Assembly: GCA_023135025.1 (NCBI GenBank)
Contig: JAGLTY010000017.1
Coordinates: forward strand, 1-14,166
DNA: 14,166 bases
Reading direction: 5' to 3'
Source: Bacteroidales bacterium
GTDB lineage: Bacteria > Bacteroidota > Bacteroidia > Bacteroidales > GCA-2748055
Part shown: piece by piece, positions 1 through 8,226 of the stretch
Layout: every line of letters starts with the position of its first letter
Position numbering within the stretch: the first letter of the stretch is position 1
Position numbers and translations under genes: made by a program
The notes under the pieces: generated by a model
What the model saw: the letters and a program-made list of their open reading frames with translations, nothing else
Databases searched by the model: none
Told to the model about the DNA's origin: nothing

Positions 1-2
1 AA

Positions 3-1004
3 AGAAAATTCATTATTGCCGATACCCCCGGTCATGTACAGTATACACGCAACATGGTTACCGGTGCCTCTACTGCCAACCTGGCCATTATTCTGGTGGA
101 TGCCCGCAACGGGGTGCTGGAGCAGACCATCCGTCACTCTTTTATCGCCTCCCTGCTGGGGATTCCCCATATCCTCATCTGTATCAACAAGATGGATCTG
201 GTAGAGTACAAGGAGGATGTTTTTAAAGAGATCCAGCAGCAGTTTGTTTCATTCAAGGAGCAGCTGAATATTGATGATGTCCGCTTTATTCCCATCAGTG
301 CCCTGAAGGGGGACAATGTGGTGGACCGAAGTGAGGCCATGGACTGGTACAAAGGATCAACGCTGCTGAAGACGCTGGAGACCATCGACATACGCAGCGA
401 TGCCGATTTCAAGAACTGCCGTTTTCCGGTGCAGTATGTGATTCGTCCGCTGCGTGAGGAGTATCACGACTATCGTGGGTATGCCGGTCGCATTGCAGGT
501 GGCATCTGGAAACCGGGCGAAAAGGTGGCTGTGTTGCCCAGTGGCATAGAGACCACCCTGGAGGCCATCGATACCATGACCGGCGAGCTGAAGGAGGCAT
601 TTCCTCCCCAGTCGGTTACCTTTCGTCTGGCACACGATATTGATATCAGCAGGGGTGATATGATTGTTCCGGTGGCTTCGAAACCAAAGGTGGCCCAGGA
701 GGTGGATCTGATGGTATGCTGGTTGAGCGAGAAGCCCATGGTGATGGGAGGCAAGTATGTGATCCGCCATACCACTTCCGAATTAAGGGGAATTATCCGG
801 GGCTTGAAGTATAAGGTGAATATCAACAATCTGGAGGAGAACAGGGAGGATCTGTCGGTGGGACTGAATGAGATTGCCAGGATCACCCTTAAAACATCCA
901 AACCGATCTTCTACGACTCCTATAAGGAAAACCATATCACAGGGAGCATCATCATTATTGATGAGGCCACCAATAACACTGTTGGTGCCGGGATGATCAT
1001 TTAG
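3..1004 (+). CDS. cysN: Sulfate adenylyltransferase subunit 1 (CysN), 5'-truncated by window edge
   Basis: GTPase subunit of the CysND ATP sulfurylase, which activates sulfate to adenosine phosphosulfate in assimilation. The open frame runs through the left edge, so the N-terminus with the P-loop is missing. About 333 residues are visible, beginning RKFIIADTPGHVQYTRNM. DTPGH (nt 21-35) is the G3 motif. NKMD (nt 186-197) is the G4 motif, followed by a G5-like ISALKGDNV (about nt 295-321). The rest matches the two beta-barrel domains typical of CysN/EF-Tu-type GTPases and ends GAGMII, as CysN proteins do. There is no C-terminal APS-kinase domain, so this is not a CysNC/NodQ fusion. I infer that cysD lies just upstream. 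The last 8 bases overlap the stop of the convergent Nudix gene. EF-Tu and SelB are less likely because the barrel sequence and the TRNM after DTPGH fit CysN. Confidence 0.93.
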   Translation, partial: RKFIIADTPGHVQYTRNMVTGASTANLAIILVDARNGVLEQTIRHSFIASLLGIPHILICINKMDLVEYKEDVFKEIQQQFVSFKEQLNIDDVRFIPISALKGDNVVDRSEAMDWYKGSTLLKTLETIDIRSDADFKNCRFPVQYVIRPLREEYHDYRGYAGRIAGGIWKPGEKVAVLPSGIETTLEAIDTMTGELKEAFPPQSVTFRLAHDIDISRGDMIVPVASKPKVAQEVDLMVCWLSEKPMVMGGKYVIRHTTSELRGIIRGLKYKVNINNLEENREDLSVGLNEIARITLKTSKPIFYDSYKENHITGSIIIIDEATNNTVGAGMII

Positions 1005-1461
1005 TGATCGGTTTTCCCTGGTTCCCCTCCTTGATCATACGAATGACATCGGATACAATCTCCTTGTGATCAAAAGCGAGTGCGGGAAGCTCGGTGAGGC
1101 CAAACCACTGCACTCCGGATGCATCACTGCCAGCTACGGGAATACCCATCTCCTCTTTCCAGATCATCACAAATACCTGGGTGATGGTGCGTCCCCTAGG
1201 ATCGCGCCCCGGTCTGTCATAGCTGTCGAAACGGATCAGTTCACCGGCCCTGATGCCGGTCTCCTCCATCAGCTCTCTGCGGGCCGCCGCCTCCAGTGTC
1301 TCCTCCATCTCCATAAATCCGCCGGGCAGGGCCCACATCTGACTAAATGGAGGGTCCTTGCGCTGGATCAGCAGGATCTCAGGAACCTCATTAAGCCGCA
1401 AAACTGCTACGTCTGCGGTGACGGCAGCTCTGGGATAGTCATAGCTATATTCTCCTGGCAT
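997..1461 (-). CDS. Nudix hydrolase (ADP-ribose pyrophosphatase-like)
   Basis: A 154-residue single-domain Nudix hydrolase, expected to cleave a nucleoside diphosphate linked to another moiety in the cytoplasm. The Nudix box GX5EX7REUXEEXGU is complete: G48, E54, R62-E63, E66-E67, G69, I70. The preceding QMWALPGGF is typical of COG1051 ADP-ribose pyrophosphatases and related sanitising enzymes, and so is the RDPRGRTIT segment after the box. Substrate cannot be fixed from sequence. There is no C-terminal helix-turn-helix, so it is not an NrtR regulator. The start is ATG, preceded by a purine-rich GGAGA about 8 bases upstream. It lies 21 bp downstream of the NlpC/P60-like gene on the same strand, so the two are probably co-transcribed. 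Its stop lies inside the end of cysN. Confidence 0.92.
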   Translation of the reverse strand: MPGEYSYDYPRAAVTADVAVLRLNEVPEILLIQRKDPPFSQMWALPGGFMEMEETLEAAARRELMEETGIRAGELIRFDSYDRPGRDPRGRTITQVFVMIWKEEMGIPVAGSDASGVQWFGLTELPALAFDHKEIVSDVIRMIKEGNQGKPITK

Positions 1462-1482
1462 CTCTCTTCTCCGATAAATGGC

Positions 1483-2259
1483 TCAAATTCGTTTAATAAC
1501 CCTTAGTTTGTGGGTATATCGCTCCTGTTCGTTGCTGTATATCCCATGATGATCCAGAAGGTCGATGCTTACAGATGTAGCAGAATGAAGGATGTTACCG
1601 TCATCGAGGATCATTCCCACATGGATGATCTCATTCTCTTCATTGTCAAAAAAGGCCAGGTCACCCTCTTTAACTTCATACATAAAGTTGATAGTGCTAC
1701 CCAGTTTAGCCTGCTGGTGACAGAAGCGGGGTATGTTCTTTCCCATCATCCTGCAGATCATCTGCACCAGTCCGGGTCCGTCAAACCCGAATCCCGATCT
1801 TCCACCCGGGATAGAGGGGAGGGAAACAATCCGTTTACCGATCTCCCGTGGATTGGAGTTTGCTCCCGGGGAGATAAACCCTTCCCCGCTCATTAGTTCA
1901 AAATCGTGTCCGTACCACGAAAGTGTATTTCCGCTCTCTCTGTTCCAGACTGCACCTGCCGGTATGATCCGTTGTTGTCCCTGTGTCAGATCCAGGATGG
2001 TGGTTGATGGCAGTGAGGCCAGTCTGACAGGTCCGTCAACCCTCTTTTCCTCTCTATTTTTAACTTCTCTGAGTTCAATCCATTCTTTCCCCACCCAACC
2101 TTGTGTGCCGTCAAAATCGAGCGAAATGAAGAGCCAGTTGCTGCTCCTCTCCAGGAGGATGAACTCCTCTCCGAACAGCAACTGAGAGACCATCTGCGAT
2201 GAGTGGTCCGGTTCGTGCATTATGGGTACATAACCGTGAAAAGTGGTCCCTTTGGTCAT
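1483..2259 (-). CDS. SH3 / NlpC-P60-like protein with catalytic Cys replaced (probable pseudoenzyme)
   Basis: A 258-residue protein of the Bacteroidota SH3-plus-NlpC/P60 type. Residues about 5-62 form an SH3b-like domain (PIMHEPDHSSQMVSQLLFGE, then GTQGWV). Residues about 140-258 correspond to the papain-like NlpC/P60 fold and end with the family signature YTHKLRVIKRI. Active relatives have PYLWGG, then FDCSGF, then THVG. Here the first becomes PSIPGG (148-153) and the Cys/Ser pair becomes Gly161-Pro162 (FDGPGL). The His of HVG (His213) and a following His225 remain. Cys180 (RFCHQQ) is a non-canonical cysteine. Gly161 is GGA, not reachable from a Cys codon by one base change, and the frame is intact over the full family length, so sequencing error is unlikely. 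No signal peptide is visible, so it is probably cytoplasmic. I chose the ATG at 2257-2259. Longer in-frame extension would run into the divergent pgpH gene and reads as non-conserved sequence. It leads a two-gene unit with the Nudix gene. Confidence 0.85.
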   Translation of the reverse strand: MTKGTTFHGYVPIMHEPDHSSQMVSQLLFGEEFILLERSSNWLFISLDFDGTQGWVGKEWIELREVKNREEKRVDGPVRLASLPSTTILDLTQGQQRIIPAGAVWNRESGNTLSWYGHDFELMSGEGFISPGANSNPREIGKRIVSLPSIPGGRSGFGFDGPGLVQMICRMMGKNIPRFCHQQAKLGSTINFMYEVKEGDLAFFDNEENEIIHVGMILDDGNILHSATSVSIDLLDHHGIYSNEQERYTHKLRVIKRI

Positions 2260-2302
2260 AATCCGTTTTTCCTGAAGAAAATGCAGTTTACAAGCTTTTG
2301 AA

Positions 2303-2310
2303 CAAAAATA
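2303..2310 (-). promoter_or_regulatory. Possible Bacteroidota -7 promoter element for the NlpC/P60-like gene
   Basis: On the minus strand this reads TATTTTTG, an exact match to the TAnnTTTG -7 box of the Bacteroidota housekeeping sigma factor. It would place transcription start near 2296, giving a leader of about 35-40 bases before the ATG at 2259. I see no clear TTTG -33 element upstream. The match is short and the region is AT-rich, so it is tentative. Confidence 0.35.
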
Positions 2311-2355
2311 CAAGGGAGAGGTTAAAAGTTGAATAAGATATTTTAAATTCACTCC

Positions 2356-4428
2356 ATGAAATGGATCAAGGGTATCGTTAAGTTCTGGAAAACCATCCAG
2401 ATCGTTCTCATTTATTTCATCAGTATTGTGCTGGTCTATTTCATGTTTCCCCGGGAGGGAAAGTTCAGGTATGAGTATACCAAGAACAAACCGTGGATGC
2501 ATGAGAACCTGGTGGCCCCATTCGATTTCCCCATATATAAACCGGATCAGCAGGTTCAGCGGGAGCTGGACAGCATACAGAGCAATTCACATCTCTACTT
2601 TTTCCATGATTCGCTTATTGGCAACGAGATGATTGTTGCGTTTACCAATGACTACAATAGCATCGCCTCCTCCATGGGAATAGGGGAGAACATATCCGGC
2701 AGGTGGGCAATGACGGGCCATTTGATTGCCAATGTATTGGAGGAGACCTATATGCTGGGAATCATCGAACGCCATGCGGTCCTGGAGGGTGTGTCAATGG
2801 AGCAGACCTCTGTAATGGTGGTCAAAGATGGACTGGCAGAGGAGCATCGTCTAACTGCTCTGTTCACTGGACGGTCTGCCTATGAATATGTGACCGCAGA
2901 ACTGGAAGGAGCTACTGCATCATCGCTGGTTGTACTGAACAGGATGAACCTGAATGACTACCTGGAGCCCAATATTATCTACGATGAGGAGATGACACTG
3001 AAAGTGCATCAGTCTGCACTGGACGAAATGACACTGTCACAGGGCATGGTTCAGTCGGGGCAGTTGATTATTGCCAGGGGCGAGCTGGTAACCCAGTCCG
3101 ATTTCCTGATCATAGAGTCGCTGCGCAAAGAGTATGAGTCCAATCCAAATGTGGGAAAAAATTACCTGGTGGTCTATGTGGGACAACTTTTGCTGATCAC
3201 CCTGATCTTTCTGGCTCTTTTCTGGTTCATCTATTATTTCCGTAAAGATATTCTGATCAGCAGGAGCCAAACCATTTTTACATTTGGATTGATTGTGGTG
3301 ATGGTGGGACTGACCCGTGCGGCCTCCACCCATGAGGCTGTAAGTGTCTATGTGATTCCATTTGTGCTTGTGCCGATCTTTCTGAAGACCTTCTTTGATA
3401 TCAGGTATGCCCTCTTTGTCTATATGATCACGCTGCTGCTGGCAGGTTTCTGGGTACCCAACAGCTACCAGTTTGTGCTGATGAATTTCCTGGCCGGACT
3501 GGTAGGAGTGTTTAGCCTGAGGTCATACTATAAGCGTGGGATACTGTTCTATACAGCAATCTTTGTCATGGCTGCATATGCCATTATCTATATTATCCTT
3601 ACGCTTCTGCAGGAGGGCGATTTTAGCCAGATCAACTGGATCAATGTGTTATGGATAGCCGGTAACGGTCTCCTGATCCTGACGGTTTATCCGCTGGTAT
3701 TCCTGTTCGAGCGGGTTTTCGGTTTTCTTTCCGATGCAACATTGTTTGAACTATCTGATACCAATCAGCCGCTTTTGCGCGCCCTGGCCGAGAAGGCGCC
3801 GGGAACCTTCCAGCACAGCATGCAGGTGGCCAGTCTGGCCGAGGAGGCTGTTATGAAGGTGGGGGGTAACTCCCTGCTGGTGCGGGCCGGTGCCCTCTAT
3901 CACGATATTGGAAAAACGGATAATCCTCAATATTTCATAGAGAATCTCCATGAAGGATCCAATCCACATAACGAAATGGATGAACGTTCAAGTGCAAAAG
4001 TGATCATCGGTCATGTACCGAGGGGGGTGGAGATTGCTAAAAAGCATGGTCTGAACGATAAGATCATCGATTTTATCAGAACCCATCATGGTACCGGTAC
4101 TGTACAGTTTTTCTACCGTACATTTATCAATACCAACCCCGATGAGGAGGTGGATATCAGTGAATTTACCTATCCCGGACCAAAACCGGCAAGCAAGGAG
4201 AATGCCGTCTTGATGATGGCCGATTCGGTGGAGGCTGCCTCACGAACACTGAAAGCATACACCCGCGATACAATTTCTGACCTGGTGGACAACATTGTTA
4301 GCCGACAGGAGGAGGAGGGGCAGTTTTCCGAGGCAGATATTACTTTTGCAGATATTACAGCCATCAAGGAGATCTTCAAGAACAGACTCTCCAATATTTA
4401 TCACTCCAGGATTGAGTATCCGGAATAG
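2356..4428 (+). CDS. pgpH: 7TM-HD family cyclic-di-AMP phosphodiesterase (PgpH-like)
   Basis: A 690-residue membrane-anchored HD-domain phosphodiesterase. By homology with Listeria PgpH it would hydrolyse c-di-AMP to pApA on the cytoplasmic side. Order of parts: one N-terminal membrane helix (about 13-31); a large extracytoplasmic 7TMR-HDED domain (about 33-270); seven closely packed membrane helices (about 273-460); then a cytoplasmic HD domain. HD-domain metal ligands are visible: His487 (FQHSMQVA), His516-Asp517 (HDIGK), His553 (GHV), His577-His578 (THHGTG) and Asp623 (ADSVEAASRT). No residue loss is apparent and the length is normal for the family. The ATG at 2356 was chosen because the hydrophobic anchor follows directly. 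It is transcribed away from the NlpC/P60-like gene and ends 24 bp before the convergent lolA-like gene. A cyclase is not in the window, so the c-di-AMP assignment rests on family knowledge. Confidence 0.92.
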   Translation: MKWIKGIVKFWKTIQIVLIYFISIVLVYFMFPREGKFRYEYTKNKPWMHENLVAPFDFPIYKPDQQVQRELDSIQSNSHLYFFHDSLIGNEMIVAFTNDYNSIASSMGIGENISGRWAMTGHLIANVLEETYMLGIIERHAVLEGVSMEQTSVMVVKDGLAEEHRLTALFTGRSAYEYVTAELEGATASSLVVLNRMNLNDYLEPNIIYDEEMTLKVHQSALDEMTLSQGMVQSGQLIIARGELVTQSDFLIIESLRKEYESNPNVGKNYLVVYVGQLLLITLIFLALFWFIYYFRKDILISRSQTIFTFGLIVVMVGLTRAASTHEAVSVYVIPFVLVPIFLKTFFDIRYALFVYMITLLLAGFWVPNSYQFVLMNFLAGLVGVFSLRSYYKRGILFYTAIFVMAAYAIIYIILTLLQEGDFSQINWINVLWIAGNGLLILTVYPLVFLFERVFGFLSDATLFELSDTNQPLLRALAEKAPGTFQHSMQVASLAEEAVMKVGGNSLLVRAGALYHDIGKTDNPQYFIENLHEGSNPHNEMDERSSAKVIIGHVPRGVEIAKKHGLNDKIIDFIRTHHGTGTVQFFYRTFINTNPDEEVDISEFTYPGPKPASKENAVLMMADSVEAASRTLKAYTRDTISDLVDNIVSRQEEEGQFSEADITFADITAIKEIFKNRLSNIYHSRIEYPE

Positions 4429-4452
4429 CACTGATCTGCATTCCTGGAGCTC

Positions 4453-5115
4453 CTATTCAACCAGCTCGATAATTTCAGTGTTGGGGTATGCTGCAGGATC
4501 AAATACAAATGTGCTCTCATCGAGTGTCTGATCACCCCTGATCCCGGAGAAGATCATGGTATAGAGGATGCCCTCTTTGTGTTTTAACTGGATCACCTCC
4601 AGTTTCTGGGAGCCGGGATTTATAAACATCTTTAGCAAGGAGTAGGGCCCCGATCTATCTTTTGGATAGAGCTGTATTTCGATCAGCTCCTTGCCCAGCA
4701 GATGTGAATCTCCTATGTACATGTAGTTAAAGTCCTGTTCATAGGACTTGATAATTTTGATGGGAACTGCCTGAAGATAACCCGGTTGATTGGGATCCGG
4801 AACACTTACATAGACCTCTTCGGTCTCTGTGTTCTGGGAGTAGAGCTTATGGCCGTTGTAGTAGACAATATATTCATCTACAATAATCTTATACTTCAAC
4901 CCTTTCATCCAGATCATCCCCTCTCCCTCCACGGAGGTCTCCTGCATCAGGTCCTCCCGGATATAGTCCATCTGGATCACATAACCTTTGTTCAGGTCGA
5001 ACTGGTCCGATACGGTCTGCAGGTATTTGGCAGCCCTGCTGTCTTGCTGACTGTAAGAGAGAGTAGTGACACATGCCAGCAGTGCCAGCAGCAATATATT
5101 TCGGAATTGATTCAT
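4453..5115 (-). CDS. LolA-like outer-membrane lipoprotein carrier protein
   Basis: A 220-residue exported protein of the LolA/LppX-like fold, expected to ferry lipoproteins across the periplasm. Residues 1-22 form a typical signal peptide (basic start, LLLALLACVTTL core, SYS before Gln), with no lipobox Cys. The mature part is rich in alternating beta-strand pattern (GEGMIWMKGLKYKIIV, then EYIVYYNGHKLYSQNTETEE), the usual LolA core, followed by a FVFDPAAYPNTEIIEL end like other Bacteroidota LolA proteins. It starts 15 bp after the ftsK stop, with a GGAG Shine-Dalgarno 9 bases ahead of the ATG, and is almost certainly co-transcribed with ftsK, an arrangement common in this phylum. The gene symbol is left blank because several LolA paralogues usually occur in Bacteroidota and this may not be the main carrier. 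Confidence 0.88.
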   Translation of the reverse strand: MNQFRNILLLALLACVTTLSYSQQDSRAAKYLQTVSDQFDLNKGYVIQMDYIREDLMQETSVEGEGMIWMKGLKYKIIVDEYIVYYNGHKLYSQNTETEEVYVSVPDPNQPGYLQAVPIKIIKSYEQDFNYMYIGDSHLLGKELIEIQLYPKDRSGPYSLLKMFINPGSQKLEVIQLKHKEGILYTMIFSGIRGDQTLDESTFVFDPAAYPNTEIIELVE

Positions 5116-5130
5116 GATTCAGATCTCCAT

Positions 5131-7461
5131 TTAGGATAGGTTACTCAAAATCTGTTCCAAACTGAATTCATCCTGAATAAGGACCTGTCTGGCTTTACTT
5201 CCTTCAAAAGGACCAAGGATCCCGGCCGCTTCGAGCTGATCCACAATACGGCCGGCCCTGTTGTACCCCAGTGAGAGCTTTCGCTGGATAAGTGAGGTGG
5301 AGCCCTGCTGGTGCTGAACCACAAGCCTGGCAGCCTCTTCAAACTTATCATCTCTTTTGTCCAGGTCCACTTCCGGACCTGTGGCAGCCTCTTCATCCAC
5401 AGGGTTGAGCATCATGGCAGTGGGATAACCCTTCTGTTGTCCAATGAAATCGGTAACATCCTCTATTTCGGGTCCATCCACAAAGGCACACTGCAGACGT
5501 ATGGGTTCACTTCCACTGAGGAAAAGCATATCACCCCTGCCGATCAACTGATCTGCACCCGGACCGTCCAGGATGGTACGGGAATCGATCCCGGAGGTGA
5601 CACGGAAAGCGATCCGGGCCGGGAAATTGGCCTTTATTACACCGGTAATAATATTGGTTGTGGGTCGCTGGGTGGCAATAATCAGGTGAATCCCAATGGC
5701 CCTGGCCAGCTGGGCCAGCCTGGAAATGGGGGTTTCTATCTCCCTGCCGGCGGTCATAATCAGGTCGGCGAACTCATCGATGATGACCACAATAAACGGG
5801 AGGAAACGGTGTCCCTTGTTGGGATTCAGTTTGCGGTTGATGAATTTGTCATTGTACTCCTTGATATTTCTTACCTGTGCGTTCTTCAGCAGGTTGTACC
5901 GGTCGTCCATCTCTCCACACAGGCTGTTCAGGGTGTGAATCACCTGCTGGGTATCGGTGATTATGGCCTCTTCCGATTCGGGGAGCATCGCCAGGTAGTG
6001 CCGCTCGATCTTGCTGTAGAGTGAGAGTTCTACTTTCTTTGGATCGATCATCACAAACTTCAGTTGGGCAGGATGTTTCTTAAAGAGCAGTGAAGCGATA
6101 ATGGCATTTAATCCTACAGATTTACCCTGACCGGTAGCTCCGGCAACCAGAAGGTGAGGCATTTTGGTCAGATCGAATACAAAGGTCTCATTGGAGATGG
6201 TTTTTCCAAGGGCTATGGCCAGCTCCATCTCCGCATCCTGAAATATTTTGGAAGAGAGGATCGATTTCATGGAGACAATGCGCGGATTCTGGTTGGGAAC
6301 CTCAATGCCAATGGTCCCTTTTCCGGGAATAGGTGCTATGATCCTGATTCCCAGGGCCGATAGACTTAATGCAATATCGTCTTCCAGGTTTTTGATCTTG
6401 GATATCCTGATGCCAGGGGCCGGAACGATCTCATACAGCGTTACAGTGGGACCTATGGTGGCCTTGATCTTATCAATCTTGATATTATAGTTCCCCAGGG
6501 TCTCTACAATGCGGTTCTTGTTGGATATCAACTCTTCGTTGGTAACTGTTAAATCCCCCTGGTCGTATTCCTTCATTATACTCAGTGGTGGATACCTGAA
6601 TTTAGGCAGATCCAGAGTGGGGTCGTACTCTCCCAGCGCCCCTTCATCGGGATTATAGTCATCTGGATTGTTGCCTGAAACATCTTCAATGGTCATCTTC
6701 ACATCCTCCTTCCCAGAGGAGTTCTCCTCTTTTACGGGTTGGCTATCTTCACCGATCTCTTCCTTAACAATAAAGGGTTCTTCAACAATCTCTTTCTCTA
6801 TCTCAGTTATCTCATCATCCTGAACTACCTCTTCTTCAGTTTGCTCGCCGGTGGAGTTGAACGGATTCTCGACTCTTCTGACCCAATCCAGAAAAGAGGT
6901 GGAGAAGAGAATCATGGCCATGTAGCAGATGATCAGCAGGAAAATGGTGCCCAGTGTACCAATGCTTGCCACCAGCCATCTGCTGAGGAAATAACCGTGT
7001 TGTCCGCCCGGACCACTACCCAGGGCTCCTCCTGCAACTCCAAATATCAAACCCAGGGTAATCGACAGTAAGATCATCAGTATCAGGCTGTTCCTAACCG
7101 CCTTGCCCGGCTGCACCAGCCGAATCTTGTAAAGTGCCATTGCCCATATGACCAGGATTGCAGGGAAGAGAAAGCTGGCAATTCCAAACCATTTGTTAAT
7201 GAGTAGATTGGAGAGCCATGCACCCAGTTTTCCTCCCGAATTCTCTACCCTGACCTCCGGACCGGAGAAGACCTTTGCCCATTCGAAATCCTGGTCTGTT
7301 TTCCAGTTGATAAGGTATGAGATAAGTGAAAGGACCAGAAACAGTGCTACCAGCAGGAACACAATTCCCATGGCATAACGAAACCGGTCATCTTTGAAAA
7401 AGGCAACCACAGACCCCAGGAAACTGATGATAGGATTTTTTTTCTTCTTTTTTTTGGCCAT
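5131..7461 (-). CDS. ftsK: DNA translocase FtsK (FtsK/SpoIIIE family)
   Basis: A 776-residue septum-anchored DNA pump that clears and aligns chromosome termini during division. Four N-terminal membrane helices are visible (about 29-51, 91-113, 124-147, 162-190). A short acidic Glu-rich linker (about 205-260) replaces the long Pro/Gln linker of Escherichia coli FtsK. The motor follows: alpha/beta domains with Walker A GATGQGKS (441-448), Walker B VIIDEFAD (559-566), and the RLAQLARAIGIHLIIATQRP block (581-600). The C-terminal gamma winged helix (about 705-765, SLIQRKLSLGYNRAGRIVDQLE) is complete, implying recognition of KOPS-like polar sequences. The ATG at 7459-7461 follows a purine-rich AGGGGGAGA. 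The N-terminus is MAKKKKKKNP, encoded by two runs of eight A. It sits between a lipoprotein gene and the lolA-like gene on the same strand. Confidence 0.97.
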   Translation of the reverse strand: MAKKKKKKNPIISFLGSVVAFFKDDRFRYAMGIVFLLVALFLVLSLISYLINWKTDQDFEWAKVFSGPEVRVENSGGKLGAWLSNLLINKWFGIASFLFPAILVIWAMALYKIRLVQPGKAVRNSLILMILLSITLGLIFGVAGGALGSGPGGQHGYFLSRWLVASIGTLGTIFLLIICYMAMILFSTSFLDWVRRVENPFNSTGEQTEEEVVQDDEITEIEKEIVEEPFIVKEEIGEDSQPVKEENSSGKEDVKMTIEDVSGNNPDDYNPDEGALGEYDPTLDLPKFRYPPLSIMKEYDQGDLTVTNEELISNKNRIVETLGNYNIKIDKIKATIGPTVTLYEIVPAPGIRISKIKNLEDDIALSLSALGIRIIAPIPGKGTIGIEVPNQNPRIVSMKSILSSKIFQDAEMELAIALGKTISNETFVFDLTKMPHLLVAGATGQGKSVGLNAIIASLLFKKHPAQLKFVMIDPKKVELSLYSKIERHYLAMLPESEEAIITDTQQVIHTLNSLCGEMDDRYNLLKNAQVRNIKEYNDKFINRKLNPNKGHRFLPFIVVIIDEFADLIMTAGREIETPISRLAQLARAIGIHLIIATQRPTTNIITGVIKANFPARIAFRVTSGIDSRTILDGPGADQLIGRGDMLFLSGSEPIRLQCAFVDGPEIEDVTDFIGQQKGYPTAMMLNPVDEEAATGPEVDLDKRDDKFEEAARLVVQHQQGSTSLIQRKLSLGYNRAGRIVDQLEAAGILGPFEGSKARQVLIQDEFSLEQILSNLS

Positions 7462-7533
7462 TCTCCCCCTATTGGTAATAACAATTAAGTGTAATTATAA
7501 CTTTCTAAGGTAATAATAACGGAACAGGTAAGG

Positions 7534-8223
7534 CTATTCTTTTGTAAACAGGCTGTTAATAATTTCCTCCATTACCGGACGGGTTATTGCTCTGTAGTCG
7601 TCAGGGATCATAAAGATTTCAGACTCAATGATCCTGGGTTCATATTTGGCACTGGTTAGGTGCATTTTCAGATAGCTAAGCTGAATCCTGAAATCTGAAA
7701 GTGGATGATTAATGGAGGTATAAGGAGTACTGAGATTGGGTCTTTTTACATTAAAATCGCGGGTGTAGTAGATATTAAATTTTTCACTCCCGGTATCTAC
7801 CTCCATCTGCTTCGAGTTGAGTCCGCCGATTACAGATTGCTTCCCTGTGGTTCGATAACTTATCTTGGAGGGAGCAACAATTCCGGCTGGCAGTTCTCCC
7901 TTTCCGCCCCTGTAGTAGACCTTATTTCCAAAGAAATTCAGCAGGGTGGTTACCCTCTTGTTCTTAAGGTTGGCAATCTGTATAAGTGAGAACTGGTTGA
8001 AGAAGCCTTCAATTTTGGTGACCACAAAATAGTCGGTGTACCACGAATCCATCTTTGCCGGAAGTATCCGGGTGGGAACATCCCCGACCATACTCTCCAG
8101 GTAGGTAATTTTGTATTGAACATAATGTGCTTCCACGGTTTTGGGAAGGGTAATGGTACGGCGGCAGCTGAAAGATAGCGTTGTAACCAGGAACAGAATG
8201 GTGAATAAAAGTTTACGCGACAC
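7534..8223 (-). CDS. Hypothetical lipoprotein, beta-rich (LolA/DUF4412-like character)
   Basis: Function is not recognised. From the GTG at 8221-8223 the protein has 229 residues with a lipoprotein signal: SRKLLF, hydrophobic ILFLVTTL, then SFSC with Cys20 as the likely lipidated residue, followed by two Arg. The mature region looks beta-rich. It contains QSVIGGLNSKQMEVDTGSEK followed by NIYYTRDF, which resembles the strand pair G-x-x-C/S-K-x-x, YYTxD seen in Bacteroidota DUF4412/GLPGLI-type envelope proteins. The frame extends to a TTG at 8245-8247 (237 aa), and no ATG occurs before residue 53. I favour GTG because it puts the basic residues right at the start, and because a TAnnTTTG box overlaps the TTG. 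It is 72 bp upstream of ftsK on the same strand with no evident terminator between, so it may lead a lipoprotein-ftsK-lolA operon. Confidence 0.78.
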   Translation of the reverse strand: MSRKLLFTILFLVTTLSFSCRRTITLPKTVEAHYVQYKITYLESMVGDVPTRILPAKMDSWYTDYFVVTKIEGFFNQFSLIQIANLKNKRVTTLLNFFGNKVYYRGGKGELPAGIVAPSKISYRTTGKQSVIGGLNSKQMEVDTGSEKFNIYYTRDFNVKRPNLSTPYTSINHPLSDFRIQLSYLKMHLTSAKYEPRIIESEIFMIPDDYRAITRPVMEEIINSLFTKE

Positions 8224-8226
8224 GGT

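Noticed and set aside
2260..2502. 81-residue N-terminal extension of the NlpC/P60-like gene
   Set aside because: It would overlap the divergent pgpH coding region, and the SH3 domain already begins just after the ATG at 2259.
4429..4452. Palindrome GGAGCTCC between pgpH and the lolA-like gene as a terminator
   Set aside because: Only eight bases without a loop and without a following T-run; not a credible intrinsic terminator.
5311..6024. 237-codon plus-strand frame opposite ftsK
   Set aside because: Antisense to the FtsK motor domain; the sequence shows no family features.
7462..7533. Imperfect palindrome around AAGTGTAATTATAACTT upstream of ftsK as an operator or terminator
   Set aside because: AT-rich and imperfect, no known motif, and no TAnnTTTG element on the minus strand here; insufficient support.
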